From: CAYGZQ01 sp964354375 [NCBI: uncultured Planctomycetota bacterium]
GTDB taxonomy: Bacteria; JAJVIF01; JAPKYR01
Reading direction: 5' to 3'
Length of the DNA stretch: 23,955 nucleotides
NCBI GenBank assembly: GCA_964354375.1
Contig: CAYGZQ010000022.1
Span: 1 to 23,955 of the forward strand
Below, in pieces: positions 16,773 through 23,955 of this stretch (positions are counted from its first letter, which is position 1; each line of letters opens with the position of its first letter). A program made the translations under genes and the position numbers. The notes under the pieces are model-generated. The model ran no database searches and was not told the origin of the DNA. It worked only from the letters and a program-made list of their open reading frames with translations.

Positions 16773-17231
16773 CTACTCGACTTCAACTATGGCGTCGATC
16801 TGGATCGTCGCGTTGAGCGGTATCTCGATAACCCCGACGGCGATCCTGGTGTGCCGACCCTTGTCCCCAAAGACCTCAACCAGAAACTCGCTCGCCCCGT
16901 TCATGACCTCCGGCTGCTTCTGAAAGCCCTTTTCGGACTGCACAAAGCCGTTGATCCTGACGATACGCTTCACGCGGTCGAGAGAGCCCAGATAAGCCTT
17001 CAGTTGAGCCAGAATATTGATCGCGGTGAGCCTCGCTCCCTGCTTGGCGTTTTCAACGCTGCACGCGCCGGGAACGCTCCCAACCGTCATGACCCTCCCG
17101 TCTTTGATGGGAAGCTGTCCCGACACATAGCACAGGTTTCCCGTCTGCACGACCGGCACGTACGCGGCCACTGGGGCGGGCGGTGTCGGGAGTTCTATGC
17201 CCATTTCGGCGAGTCTCTGCTCGATGCTCAT
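16773..17231 (-). CDS. RidA/YjgF family protein
   Basis: RidA-type proteins hydrolyse reactive enamine/imine intermediates made by PLP enzymes, or act as related small-molecule-binding trimers in the cytoplasm. The product is 152 residues. It is longer than classic RidA (about 128) and matches the subfamily with an N-terminal extension (MSIEQRLAEMGIELP). Visible landmarks are LCYVSGQLP, the central RLTAINILAQLK helix, and HTRIAVGVIEIPLNA, where R129 corresponds to the catalytic arginine of RidA. Start is the ATG at 17231 with AAGGAG upstream. It follows korB by 96 bp on the same strand. The symbol is left empty because this subfamily often differs in activity from true RidA. Confidence 0.92.
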   Translation of the reverse strand: MSIEQRLAEMGIELPTPPAPVAAYVPVVQTGNLCYVSGQLPIKDGRVMTVGSVPGACSVENAKQGARLTAINILAQLKAYLGSLDRVKRIVRINGFVQSEKGFQKQPEVMNGASEFLVEVFGDKGRHTRIAVGVIEIPLNATIQIDAIVEVE

Positions 17232-17298
17232 ATGGTGTCTCCTTATGTTGCGGGGGCGATTGTAGCAGGTTCGCGGTCACAGTGCATGGGTACGGAAT

Positions 17299-17334
17299 CC
17301 CGTGTACGGGCACGGCACAACGTGCCCCTACGGG
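17299..17334. repeat. long inverted repeat overlapping the korB 3' end
   Basis: CCCGTGTACGGGCACG (17299-17314) pairs with CGTGCCCCTACGGG (17321-17334) with a 2-nt bulge and one mismatch around a GCACAA loop. The right arm covers the korB stop codon (17328-17330). It looks like a mobile-type intergenic palindrome or a terminator/processing hairpin between korB and the RidA-family gene. There is no T-run on either side. Confidence 0.6.
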
Positions 17335-18212
17335 CGGAATTCGTCGATCAATCTCTCGACCGGCACCACACCCTTCGCCTTTGCGGTTCTTTCGACGCCC
17401 GCAAGCCTCTGATCGTAAGAGAGAAGATCGTCGTTTCTGTATATGACCCCAAGATGCAGCTTCGCGGTATCCTCGGAGATCTCCCATGCAGCCTTCAGGT
17501 CCGTGGGATCGTAGTCGTCGGGCAGGTCAACTGCTGCGGACCTGATGATGTCATACTCCTCCTTGCCCCGATACGTGATACACGGCGATAATATATGTAT
17601 GAACGAAAACCCCCTGTGACGCACGCCCTGGACTATCAGGGAAGAAAGCTGTTTTATGTTCCCGGCGAACGCGCGAGCGATGAAACCCGCTTTGTAGGCC
17701 AGCATGAAACCCACCATGTTCACCGGCGGATCGTAGGAGCCGTACTGGGTGGTCGAGGTGTAGGAATCGAGGGGGGTGGTGGGGGACATCTGGCCTTTCG
17801 TCAGGCCGTAGATGCGGTTGTCCATCACGAGGTAGGTGAGATCGACGTTCCGGCGGGCGACGTGAGGGAGATGTCCGCCGCCGATGGAGAATCCGTCGCC
17901 GTCGCCCCCGGCGGCGATGACCGTCAGGTCGGGTTTTGCCAGCTTGACGCCGGTCGCGATGGGTATCGCGCGACCGTGAAGCGCGTTGAAGCCGTAGGTC
18001 GAGAGATATCCCGGCAGCCGTGAAGAACACCCAATGCCCGTGATGACCGCGATCTCATGCCGCGGGATTTCAAGATCGGCGAACGCCTGCACGAGCGCGT
18101 TCAGCACCCCGTAGTTCCCGCATCCCGAGCACCAGATCGGCTTCAGCGTGCCCTTGTACTCCTTCGCGGACGGTTTCGAGCCGGACTGAATCACTGATTC
18201 ACTCGCAGTCAT
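17328..18212 (-). CDS. korB: 2-oxoacid:ferredoxin oxidoreductase, beta subunit
   Basis: This subunit binds thiamine diphosphate and a [4Fe-4S] cluster and, with KorA, decarboxylates a 2-oxoacid (probably 2-oxoglutarate) to the acyl-CoA while reducing ferredoxin; with strong reductant the reaction can run in reverse. The 294-residue product has cluster cysteines C28 and C31 (WCSGCGNYG), C62 (GIGCSSR) and C211 (SPCITY). The thiamine/Mg motif is GDGDGFSIGGGH (103-114), followed by MDNRIYGLTKGQ. ATG start at 18212 with GGGAG between the korA stop and the start; the gap is 12 bp, so the pair is co-translated. The 2-oxoglutarate preference is inferred from similarity to two-subunit KorAB; other 2-oxoacids are possible. 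The stop lies inside an inverted repeat. Confidence 0.95.
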   Translation of the reverse strand: MTASESVIQSGSKPSAKEYKGTLKPIWCSGCGNYGVLNALVQAFADLEIPRHEIAVITGIGCSSRLPGYLSTYGFNALHGRAIPIATGVKLAKPDLTVIAAGGDGDGFSIGGGHLPHVARRNVDLTYLVMDNRIYGLTKGQMSPTTPLDSYTSTTQYGSYDPPVNMVGFMLAYKAGFIARAFAGNIKQLSSLIVQGVRHRGFSFIHILSPCITYRGKEEYDIIRSAAVDLPDDYDPTDLKAAWEISEDTAKLHLGVIYRNDDLLSYDQRLAGVERTAKAKGVVPVERLIDEFRP

Positions 18213-18224
18213 CGTTTTCTCCCA

Positions 18225-20132
18225 TCAGACTTCGCACACTTCGCCCCTCACAAGCATCTGCACTTTTGGCGGCCGGTTCAGATCGAATATGCCTTCGGGA
18301 TCGATGATTTCTTTCTGGTTGTCGCTGATCTCTTCCTCGGTGTGCTCAATGACCAGGTTCAGAACGTCCTCGAGAGGTATCAGCGACCCTCCGCTGCGCG
18401 CGTAATGTGCGACCCTCGCGGGAAGGGTCAACTGGCTTCTGAGGTACTTGAGGAACTGTCCGGTGTGGCTCATCTCTATGACCACCAGCGTGCTCAGCGT
18501 CTTGAACCAGTCCTCCAGCTCCTCCGCCGGGAGCGGGTTCAGCATCCTCGGCACCATCCCCGCCACATCGATCCCCGCCCCGCTGCACATCTGCACCGCC
18601 TCGCGGATCACGCCCTTCGTGCTTCCCCAGCCCAGAAGCCCCAGCGCAGCGCCTTTCAGCCCGTAATAGTAGTTCAGATCATGTCGCTGCTTGATGTGCT
18701 CCAGCTTCCTGTAACGTTTCTGGTTCATGAATTCGTTCAGGTCGGCTGCGGAAGTGGGGAAGCCGTTTTCTGCGTGCGCGATACCGCTGGCGAGATACTC
18801 GCCGCCCTTCATCCCGGGAGACGTGACAGGGCTCACACCGGTCGTGGTCATCCGGAACCTGAGGTAGTCCTTCAATTCGTTCCGGGTGGGGATTTTTCTC
18901 TTCTCAACCGGAATTTTGTCGACATCGAGTGACAGGAAGCTCGCTTTTCGCTGTCCGATGAACTGGTCTGAGAGGACGATCACGGGGACCTGGTATCCTT
19001 CGGCGATCGAGAATGCATGGTGGGCGATCTCGTAACAGTCTTCGACATCGCATGGCGCAAGGACAATTCTCAAATCGTCGCCGTGCCCCCCGTAGAGAGC
19101 CTGCAGAAGGTCTGCCTGCTCGCTCTTTGTGGGTATCCCGGTTGACGGTCCGACTCGCTGAACGTTGATGATCACCAGCGGGAGCTCTGCGATGCTCGCC
19201 GCGCCAATCATCTCCTGCATGAGGCTTATGCCGGGTCCGGAGGATGCGGTCATGGACGGCACCCCTGCGAAGCTCGCGCCGACGGTCATGGAGATGGCCG
19301 CGATCTCATCCTCCGCCTGCACCATCGTGCCGTCGAACGTCGGGAGGTACCTGCCCATCAGCTCCATGATCTCGGTCGCGGGGGTTATCGGGTATCCCGC
19401 CATGAATCGGCATCCGGCGTGAAGCGCGCCGAGAGCGATCGCCTCGTTGCCTGTCATGAGAAGTTTCGGCGGAGCGGTCGTGTAGAAAAAATTGACCGGC
19501 AGATGCTCGCGCACATTTTCAGCAGCCCAGCGTTCCCCGATCGAAAGCGCTCTGAGATTGAGATCGATTATCTGGGCGCTCTTGCGTGCGAACCTGTGAC
19601 GGATCGCGCTTTCGAGTCCTTCACGGGGCAAATCGAAAAGCCTGGCGAGCACACCCAGCATCACGATATTCTTCATCAGGGGATTGCCGAGCTCGTCCTT
19701 CGCAAGCTTCAGAAACGGCACTTTCAGAATCCTCGGCTCGAGGCCCGGATTGAGCGGAAGCTGCACCGGCGCGAGCGGGTCCGATTCCGGGTACAGGACC
19801 ACTCCGTCTTTCTTGAGCAGCAGCTCGTTCTTGAACAGCTTGAAATCATCCCAGTTGAAGCAGACAAGGACATCGAGTTTGTCTCCCTGGCTGTGGACGC
19901 GGTTGTGACCCATTCTGACGCGGCAGCTCGATTCGCCGCCACGGATGGTGGGACCGTAGCTCTTCGTGAGGATCGTGTAGAGGCCTTCGCGGGCAGCGGC
20001 GCTGGCAAGGATTTCCCCCGAGGCGATGACGCCGTCGCCGCCCGATCCCGCTATGCCGATGGTGATCTGGTTTGTCGTGCGCGTCTCCCACGGCACGACC
20101 TTCGTTCTACCAGGAGCGGTGATGATTCCCAT
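18225..20132 (-). CDS. korA: 2-oxoacid:ferredoxin oxidoreductase, fused gamma-alpha subunit
   Basis: This is the large subunit of a two-subunit (KorAB-type) enzyme. The 635 residues hold a gamma domain (about 22-200, starting ITIGIAGSGGDGV) fused ahead of an alpha domain (about 222-600). The alpha domain carries YPITP at 247-251, the family motif involved in substrate handling, and GPSTGIPTKSEQADLLQALY. No ferredoxin-like delta domain is present or encoded nearby, as expected for this class. Start is the ATG at 20132; its AAGGAG sits immediately after the dnaE stop, with 12 bp between genes. korB follows 12 bp downstream. Translational coupling to dnaE is an unusual pairing. The family is sure; the exact 2-oxoacid is not. 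Confidence 0.95.
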   Translation of the reverse strand: MGIITAPGRTKVVPWETRTTNQITIGIAGSGGDGVIASGEILASAAAREGLYTILTKSYGPTIRGGESSCRVRMGHNRVHSQGDKLDVLVCFNWDDFKLFKNELLLKKDGVVLYPESDPLAPVQLPLNPGLEPRILKVPFLKLAKDELGNPLMKNIVMLGVLARLFDLPREGLESAIRHRFARKSAQIIDLNLRALSIGERWAAENVREHLPVNFFYTTAPPKLLMTGNEAIALGALHAGCRFMAGYPITPATEIMELMGRYLPTFDGTMVQAEDEIAAISMTVGASFAGVPSMTASSGPGISLMQEMIGAASIAELPLVIINVQRVGPSTGIPTKSEQADLLQALYGGHGDDLRIVLAPCDVEDCYEIAHHAFSIAEGYQVPVIVLSDQFIGQRKASFLSLDVDKIPVEKRKIPTRNELKDYLRFRMTTTGVSPVTSPGMKGGEYLASGIAHAENGFPTSAADLNEFMNQKRYRKLEHIKQRHDLNYYYGLKGAALGLLGWGSTKGVIREAVQMCSGAGIDVAGMVPRMLNPLPAEELEDWFKTLSTLVVIEMSHTGQFLKYLRSQLTLPARVAHYARSGGSLIPLEDVLNLVIEHTEEEISDNQKEIIDPEGIFDLNRPPKVQMLVRGEVCEV

Positions 20133-20144
20133 TCTTGGCTCCTT

Positions 20145-23100
20145 CTATGACTGCCCGGGTTGATTCGGTCGCTCCCCGGCGTCGGCGGACAGCGTCACTT
20201 CCCGCACGCCCTGGACGGCGAGAAGGGCTTCCCTCAGGTCCGGGCTGTAGACGACCCTGCGGTTGGGGCCGGTGTCGACCACGACCTCGCGACCGTTGAT
20301 GGGAAAATGCAGACGGACCGGCGTGGGTCCTCTCCTGGAGGCCAGATGCGCGCCGAGCGTGGTCACGCCGGGCCTGTCCATTTTTTCGATGTCGACCACG
20401 ATATTCACAGTCGCGTACGATCCGTAGCCCCGGAAGCCTTCCGGATGCTCCATATCATCGTCCAGGAGAATGTCCTCGTCAATCTTTGTCTCGGTCGCCA
20501 CCTCGTCCGGCGACTTCGACTGCACCCATTTTTCCTCGGAATCGGGATCGTACCGCCACACTTCCTCGGCGATAACCTGCACCTGTTTCCTGGGCTGATT
20601 GTCGTCGTCTGTGCTCTCGAGTTCATCGATCTTGAGCCGTCCCCTGATCACCACGAAGGCCTCCGTCTCCATCAGGCCGCCGTACTGCGTATACGCCTGG
20701 GGAAAAATGATGCCCTGGGCCTTGTCGGTCATGTCTTCGAGGCTGAACGTCGCGAAATTCTGGGCCTTCCTTGAGAGCCTCTTGCTCACCCAGCCGAGCA
20801 TGCCCCCCACCCTGACCACCCGACCGTCGCGCATCTCCCCAAGATCGCTGATCTTCTCGCGCGTGTATCCCTTGATGTCTTCCCACACGTCCTCCAGCGG
20901 GTGTCGCGACAGGTAGAAACCGAGCGCTTGCTTCTCCATGCGAAGAAGCTCATTGAGCCCAAACTCGTCGAGCGCGGGAAGCGACGGGCTGGGCCCCGCC
21001 CCCGGCGCGCCGAAGAGCCCGACCTGTCCCCTCTGAGCGTCCTCCTGGTTCTTCTTGCCCTGGTCGAGCGCCTCGGTCACGGCCTCGAGCTTGCTGTGAC
21101 GATTGCCTTCGAGACTGTCGCACGCTCCGGCGGAAATGAGCGCCTCGAGCACCCCTTTGTTGACAAGCCGGATGTCCGCGCGCGACGCGAGCTGGTAGAG
21201 GTCCCGATACTCGCCGTTCTCCTCGCGACCCCTGACGATCGATTCCACCGCCTGAGTCCCCACGCCCTTTATCGCCGCCAGACCGTACCGTATCCCCTCT
21301 CCCTCCACGGTAAAATTCGGATATGAATGGTTCACATCAGGAGGATTGATCGAGCTGCCTTTCTTCTTCATCTCGTCCACAATCCACGCGATCTTGTCCT
21401 GGTTGTGCATCTCGCTCGAAAGGTACGCCGCATTGAATTCGAGCGGGTAATTGGCCTTGAGGTACGCCGTCTGGTAGGCGATGAGACCGTAAGCCGCCGA
21501 ATGAGCCTTGTTGAAGCCGTAACCGGCGAACGCCTCCATCTCGGTCCAGATCTCGCGCGCGACGCTCCGGTCCACTTTCCTCTCGGCCGCGCCGTCAAGG
21601 AATTCCTGCATGTACTTCCCTATGGTCGTCCGCTCTTTCTTCTTGCTGATCAGCTTCATCACCAGAGTGGCGGTTCCCAGATCGATTCCCCCGACGGCCT
21701 GGAGGATGAGGCTGATCTGCTCCTGGTACGTCAGCACTCCGTACGTCGGCTCCAGAATGGGCTGCAGGAGCTTGTGACGATAGGTGATCGGCTCCTTGCC
21801 GTTCTTCCGCCGCGCATACTTGTGATGCAGATCGTTCTCCATGGGACCGGGACGGAAAAGCGCGATCGTGGCGATCAGGTCCTCGATGCGGTCGGGCGCG
21901 ATGGCCATGAGAAGCTCGCGCATCCCGCCGCCCTCCATCTGGAATACCCCCAGAACATCGCCCCTCGCCAGCATGCTGAACGTTGCTTTGTCGTCCAGCG
22001 GAATCCTGAGGAGGTCTATCTCCTCGCCCCGGATCATCCTGATGTTCTCGCACGCTTCCCTCAGATACGTGAGCGTTCTCAGACCCAGGAAATCCATCTT
22101 GACGAGACCGACTTTCTCGGCGTCGGTCATCGAGAACTGGCAGACCAGCCCGGACTCGCTCTCGACGGTCTGCACCGGCGCGTGCTCCCAGATAGGGTCG
22201 GCGCAGATAATCACACCCGCCGCATGGATACCTCCGTTCCGTACAAGTCCCTCCACCGCGCGCGCCGTGTCGATCCATGTCTTGTTCAGCCCGCTCGATT
22301 CGTACACCCTCGCGAAGTCGGGGGTTTTCTCGATGGCCTTGTCGAGATCGCTTTGCCAGGGGATCAGTTTCGCGACCTTGTCCACTTCGCCCAGCGGGAT
22401 GTCCATGACCCGACCCACATCGCGCAGCGCAGCCCTGGCCTTGAGTCGGTTGAAGGTGACGATCTGGCACACATGCTCGGGACCGTGGGTTTTCGTCACA
22501 TAATCGATTACATTCGCTCTTCCGGTCGGCTCGAAATCGATGTCGATGTCGGGCATGCTTTTTCTGGCCGGGTTCAGGAATCGCTCGAACTGGAGGCCGT
22601 ACTGAATGGGATCGACATCGGTGATCCCGAGCGCGTAGCTCACAAGGCTTCCCGCCGCGCTGCCGCGTCCGGGTCCGACAGGTATCTCGTGGTCCTTGGC
22701 CCACTTGACGAAATCCCCGACGATGAGAACATAACTCGCGAAGCCCATCTCGCAGATGACGCTTAGCTCGTAGTCGAGCCGCTTCCGATATTCCTCCGGC
22801 ACGCCGCCGGGCATGCGTCGCGACAAGCCCTCCCGCGCCTCTTTCGTCAGGTATTGCGCGTCCGTAGACCCGTCCGGCGGCTTGAACCCGGGAAAATGGA
22901 ACTGGTCAAGGGAGGGATTGAACGTCACCATCTCGGCGATCCGCTGTGTGTTCTGGATCGCGACCGGTATCCACCGGAAAATCTGGATCATCTCATCAGG
23001 CGACTTGAAATAGTGGTTCGGCGTGTAGGCGCGGAATCGATTCGTGTCGGTCAGCTTCTTGCCGGTCTGGATGCAGATCATGACATCCTGCACGTTCCGG

Positions 23101-23753
23101 TCCTCGGGTTTGAGAAAATGACAGTCGTTCGTCGCGACAACCGGGATGTTCATCTCCCGAGACAGGTCCACGAGATTCGCGTTGATCCGCTCCTGGTCGG
23201 GAAGAGCGTGATCCTGAAGCTCGAAGAAGAAGCGCTCGGGTCCGAAGAGGTCGCGGTAGAAACCGGCGACCTCTCGCGCCTTGTCGGCCATGTTTTCCAG
23301 TATGCACTGGGTTACTTCGCCCCTCATGCACGCCGACAGTGCGAGCAGTCCCTCCGAGTGCTTCGAAAGCAGCTCGTGATCGAGTCTCGGTTTGTAGTAC
23401 ATGCCCTCCCGGTACGCGAAGCTGACGAGCGTGGACAGGTTACGGTAGCCCGTGTCATCGAGAGCCAGCAGAACCAGGTGGGCGTTCCTCTGTTTTGTGC
23501 CGGGGTCGCGCTCGAAACGGCTCCTGGGTGCGAGATACACCTCGCAGCCGACGATCGGTTTGACCTGGTTCTTGCGGCAGGCTTCGATGAGCTCGATCGC
23601 GCCGTGCATAACGCCGTGATCCGTCAGGGCGAGCGCGTTCATGCCCATCCTGCCGCATGTTTCGGCGGCTTCGGGGATGCGTATCATCCCGTCCAGGAAC
23701 GAGTACTCGGAGTGAACGTGCAGATGGCAGAATCGTTCAGGCATGTCGGACAC
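20145..23753 (-). CDS. dnaE: DNA polymerase III alpha subunit (DnaE)
   Basis: DnaE is the replicative polymerase of the chromosome. The 1202-residue length is near that of E. coli (1160). The N-terminal PHP domain keeps an apparently complete metal-ligand set (H12, H14, D45, H46, E71, H92, C142, H182, D210, H212). The polymerase palm has PDIDIDF with catalytic D402 and D404, and VKMDFLGLRTL with D554. GPGRGSAAGS is in the palm region. QVGLF at 910-914 looks like the internal beta-clamp-binding motif. An OB domain spans about 985-1090. The start is GTG at 23753 or ATG at 23744 (three codons later); neither has a strong ribosome binding site. It heads a dnaE-korA-korB-ridA-type series, and the stop overlaps the korA ribosome binding region. 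Confidence 0.97.
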   Translation of the reverse strand: MSDMPERFCHLHVHSEYSFLDGMIRIPEAAETCGRMGMNALALTDHGVMHGAIELIEACRKNQVKPIVGCEVYLAPRSRFERDPGTKQRNAHLVLLALDDTGYRNLSTLVSFAYREGMYYKPRLDHELLSKHSEGLLALSACMRGEVTQCILENMADKAREVAGFYRDLFGPERFFFELQDHALPDQERINANLVDLSREMNIPVVATNDCHFLKPEDRNVQDVMICIQTGKKLTDTNRFRAYTPNHYFKSPDEMIQIFRWIPVAIQNTQRIAEMVTFNPSLDQFHFPGFKPPDGSTDAQYLTKEAREGLSRRMPGGVPEEYRKRLDYELSVICEMGFASYVLIVGDFVKWAKDHEIPVGPGRGSAAGSLVSYALGITDVDPIQYGLQFERFLNPARKSMPDIDIDFEPTGRANVIDYVTKTHGPEHVCQIVTFNRLKARAALRDVGRVMDIPLGEVDKVAKLIPWQSDLDKAIEKTPDFARVYESSGLNKTWIDTARAVEGLVRNGGIHAAGVIICADPIWEHAPVQTVESESGLVCQFSMTDAEKVGLVKMDFLGLRTLTYLREACENIRMIRGEEIDLLRIPLDDKATFSMLARGDVLGVFQMEGGGMRELLMAIAPDRIEDLIATIALFRPGPMENDLHHKYARRKNGKEPITYRHKLLQPILEPTYGVLTYQEQISLILQAVGGIDLGTATLVMKLISKKKERTTIGKYMQEFLDGAAERKVDRSVAREIWTEMEAFAGYGFNKAHSAAYGLIAYQTAYLKANYPLEFNAAYLSSEMHNQDKIAWIVDEMKKKGSSINPPDVNHSYPNFTVEGEGIRYGLAAIKGVGTQAVESIVRGREENGEYRDLYQLASRADIRLVNKGVLEALISAGACDSLEGNRHSKLEAVTEALDQGKKNQEDAQRGQVGLFGAPGAGPSPSLPALDEFGLNELLRMEKQALGFYLSRHPLEDVWEDIKGYTREKISDLGEMRDGRVVRVGGMLGWVSKRLSRKAQNFATFSLEDMTDKAQGIIFPQAYTQYGGLMETEAFVVIRGRLKIDELESTDDDNQPRKQVQVIAEEVWRYDPDSEEKWVQSKSPDEVATETKIDEDILLDDDMEHPEGFRGYGSYATVNIVVDIEKMDRPGVTTLGAHLASRRGPTPVRLHFPINGREVVVDTGPNRRVVYSPDLREALLAVQGVREVTLSADAGERPNQPGQS

Positions 23754-23884
23754 CGGGAGTCGATGGGTCGGGTCGCCCCGATTTGCTCAGTTCGTCGGTT
23801 GAATCTTCAGCTCGCAAGCCGCTGGAAACCCTCTTCCAATGCTGATCGATAAAACGGAATCAGAACCTGGCTCCGGTGCCGTTG

Positions 23885-23914
23885 AGTATACAGCGAAGGA
23901 CGGAGGCTTGGCAA
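23885..23914 (-). promoter_or_regulatory. sigma70-like promoter for dnaE
   Basis: Read leftward, TTGCCA (23914-23909, 5 of 6) and TATACT (23890-23885, 5 of 6) are separated by 18 bp. The implied start near 23878 gives a leader of about 125 nt. No gene or recognised RNA is seen between 23754 and the window end. Confidence 0.65.
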
Positions 23915-23930
23915 TCGATGAGTGGATCGT

Positions 23931-23951
23931 ACCGCCGGTCTCACCGCCGGT
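23931..23951. repeat. short tandem direct repeat at window end
   Basis: ACCGCCGGT occurs at 23931-23939 and 23943-23951, separated by CTC. It may be the edge of a larger intergenic repeat that continues beyond the window. It lies upstream of the dnaE promoter. Confidence 0.45.
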
Positions 23952-23955
23952 AGCA

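Noticed and set aside
21327-22766. Long open frame on the plus strand opposite dnaE (about 479 codons)
   Set aside because: It is antisense to conserved polymerase motifs and has no ribosome binding site or domain; it is a codon-bias shadow.

Overview
The window reads as chromosomal DNA of a GC-rich, Gram-negative-type bacterium. The exported proteins carry lipoprotein signal peptides and the minus-strand genes are housekeeping. A two-subunit 2-oxoacid:ferredoxin oxidoreductase, cobalamin-dependent MetH and a SAM-I riboswitch fit an anaerobic or ferredoxin-using lineage. The large secreted proteins with PKD, PQQ-like and FG-GAP modules recall poorly cultured phyla. I cannot assign a phylum from sequence alone. 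No tRNA, rRNA, CRISPR array, IS element or phage gene was seen.

Layout. Positions 1-2073 (+) hold the 3' end of a large secreted protein with an IPT/TIG domain and a PQQ-like beta-propeller. It converges, across a cluster of CATG-type palindromes, on a minus-strand methionine-cycle block: metK (6210-7415), an 83-codon unknown gene (5913-6164) and metH (2182-5766). metK is headed by a sigma70-like promoter and a SAM-I riboswitch (7519-7644). A divergent promoter at 7780-7807 starts a rightward run of lipoprotein genes: a 1138-aa protein with PKD repeats and a C-terminal thioredoxin domain (7923-11339), an 885-aa FG-GAP-type propeller protein (11557-14214) and a 418-aa protein (14254-15510). 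This run ends at a good intrinsic terminator (15542-15567). A leftward TolB-like PD40 lipoprotein (15640-16704) converges on it. The right third is one leftward series: dnaE (20145-23753), korA (18225-20132), korB (17328-18212) and a RidA-family gene (16773-17231). Junctions of 12 bp join dnaE to korA and korA to korB.

How the parts fit. The minus-strand genes make and regenerate S-adenosylmethionine under probable SAM feedback, replicate DNA, and carry out ferredoxin-linked 2-oxoacid metabolism. Most of the plus-strand genes are related to each other. The proteins at 1-2073, 7923-11339 and 14254-15510 share a recognisable module (HPF...FDV and DFP-EAN signatures) joined to different C-terminal modules. 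The 11557 protein may carry a diverged copy. This modular lipoprotein set, its cysteine richness, the PKD-thioredoxin fusion and the structured leader ahead of that gene are the least explained parts of the window.
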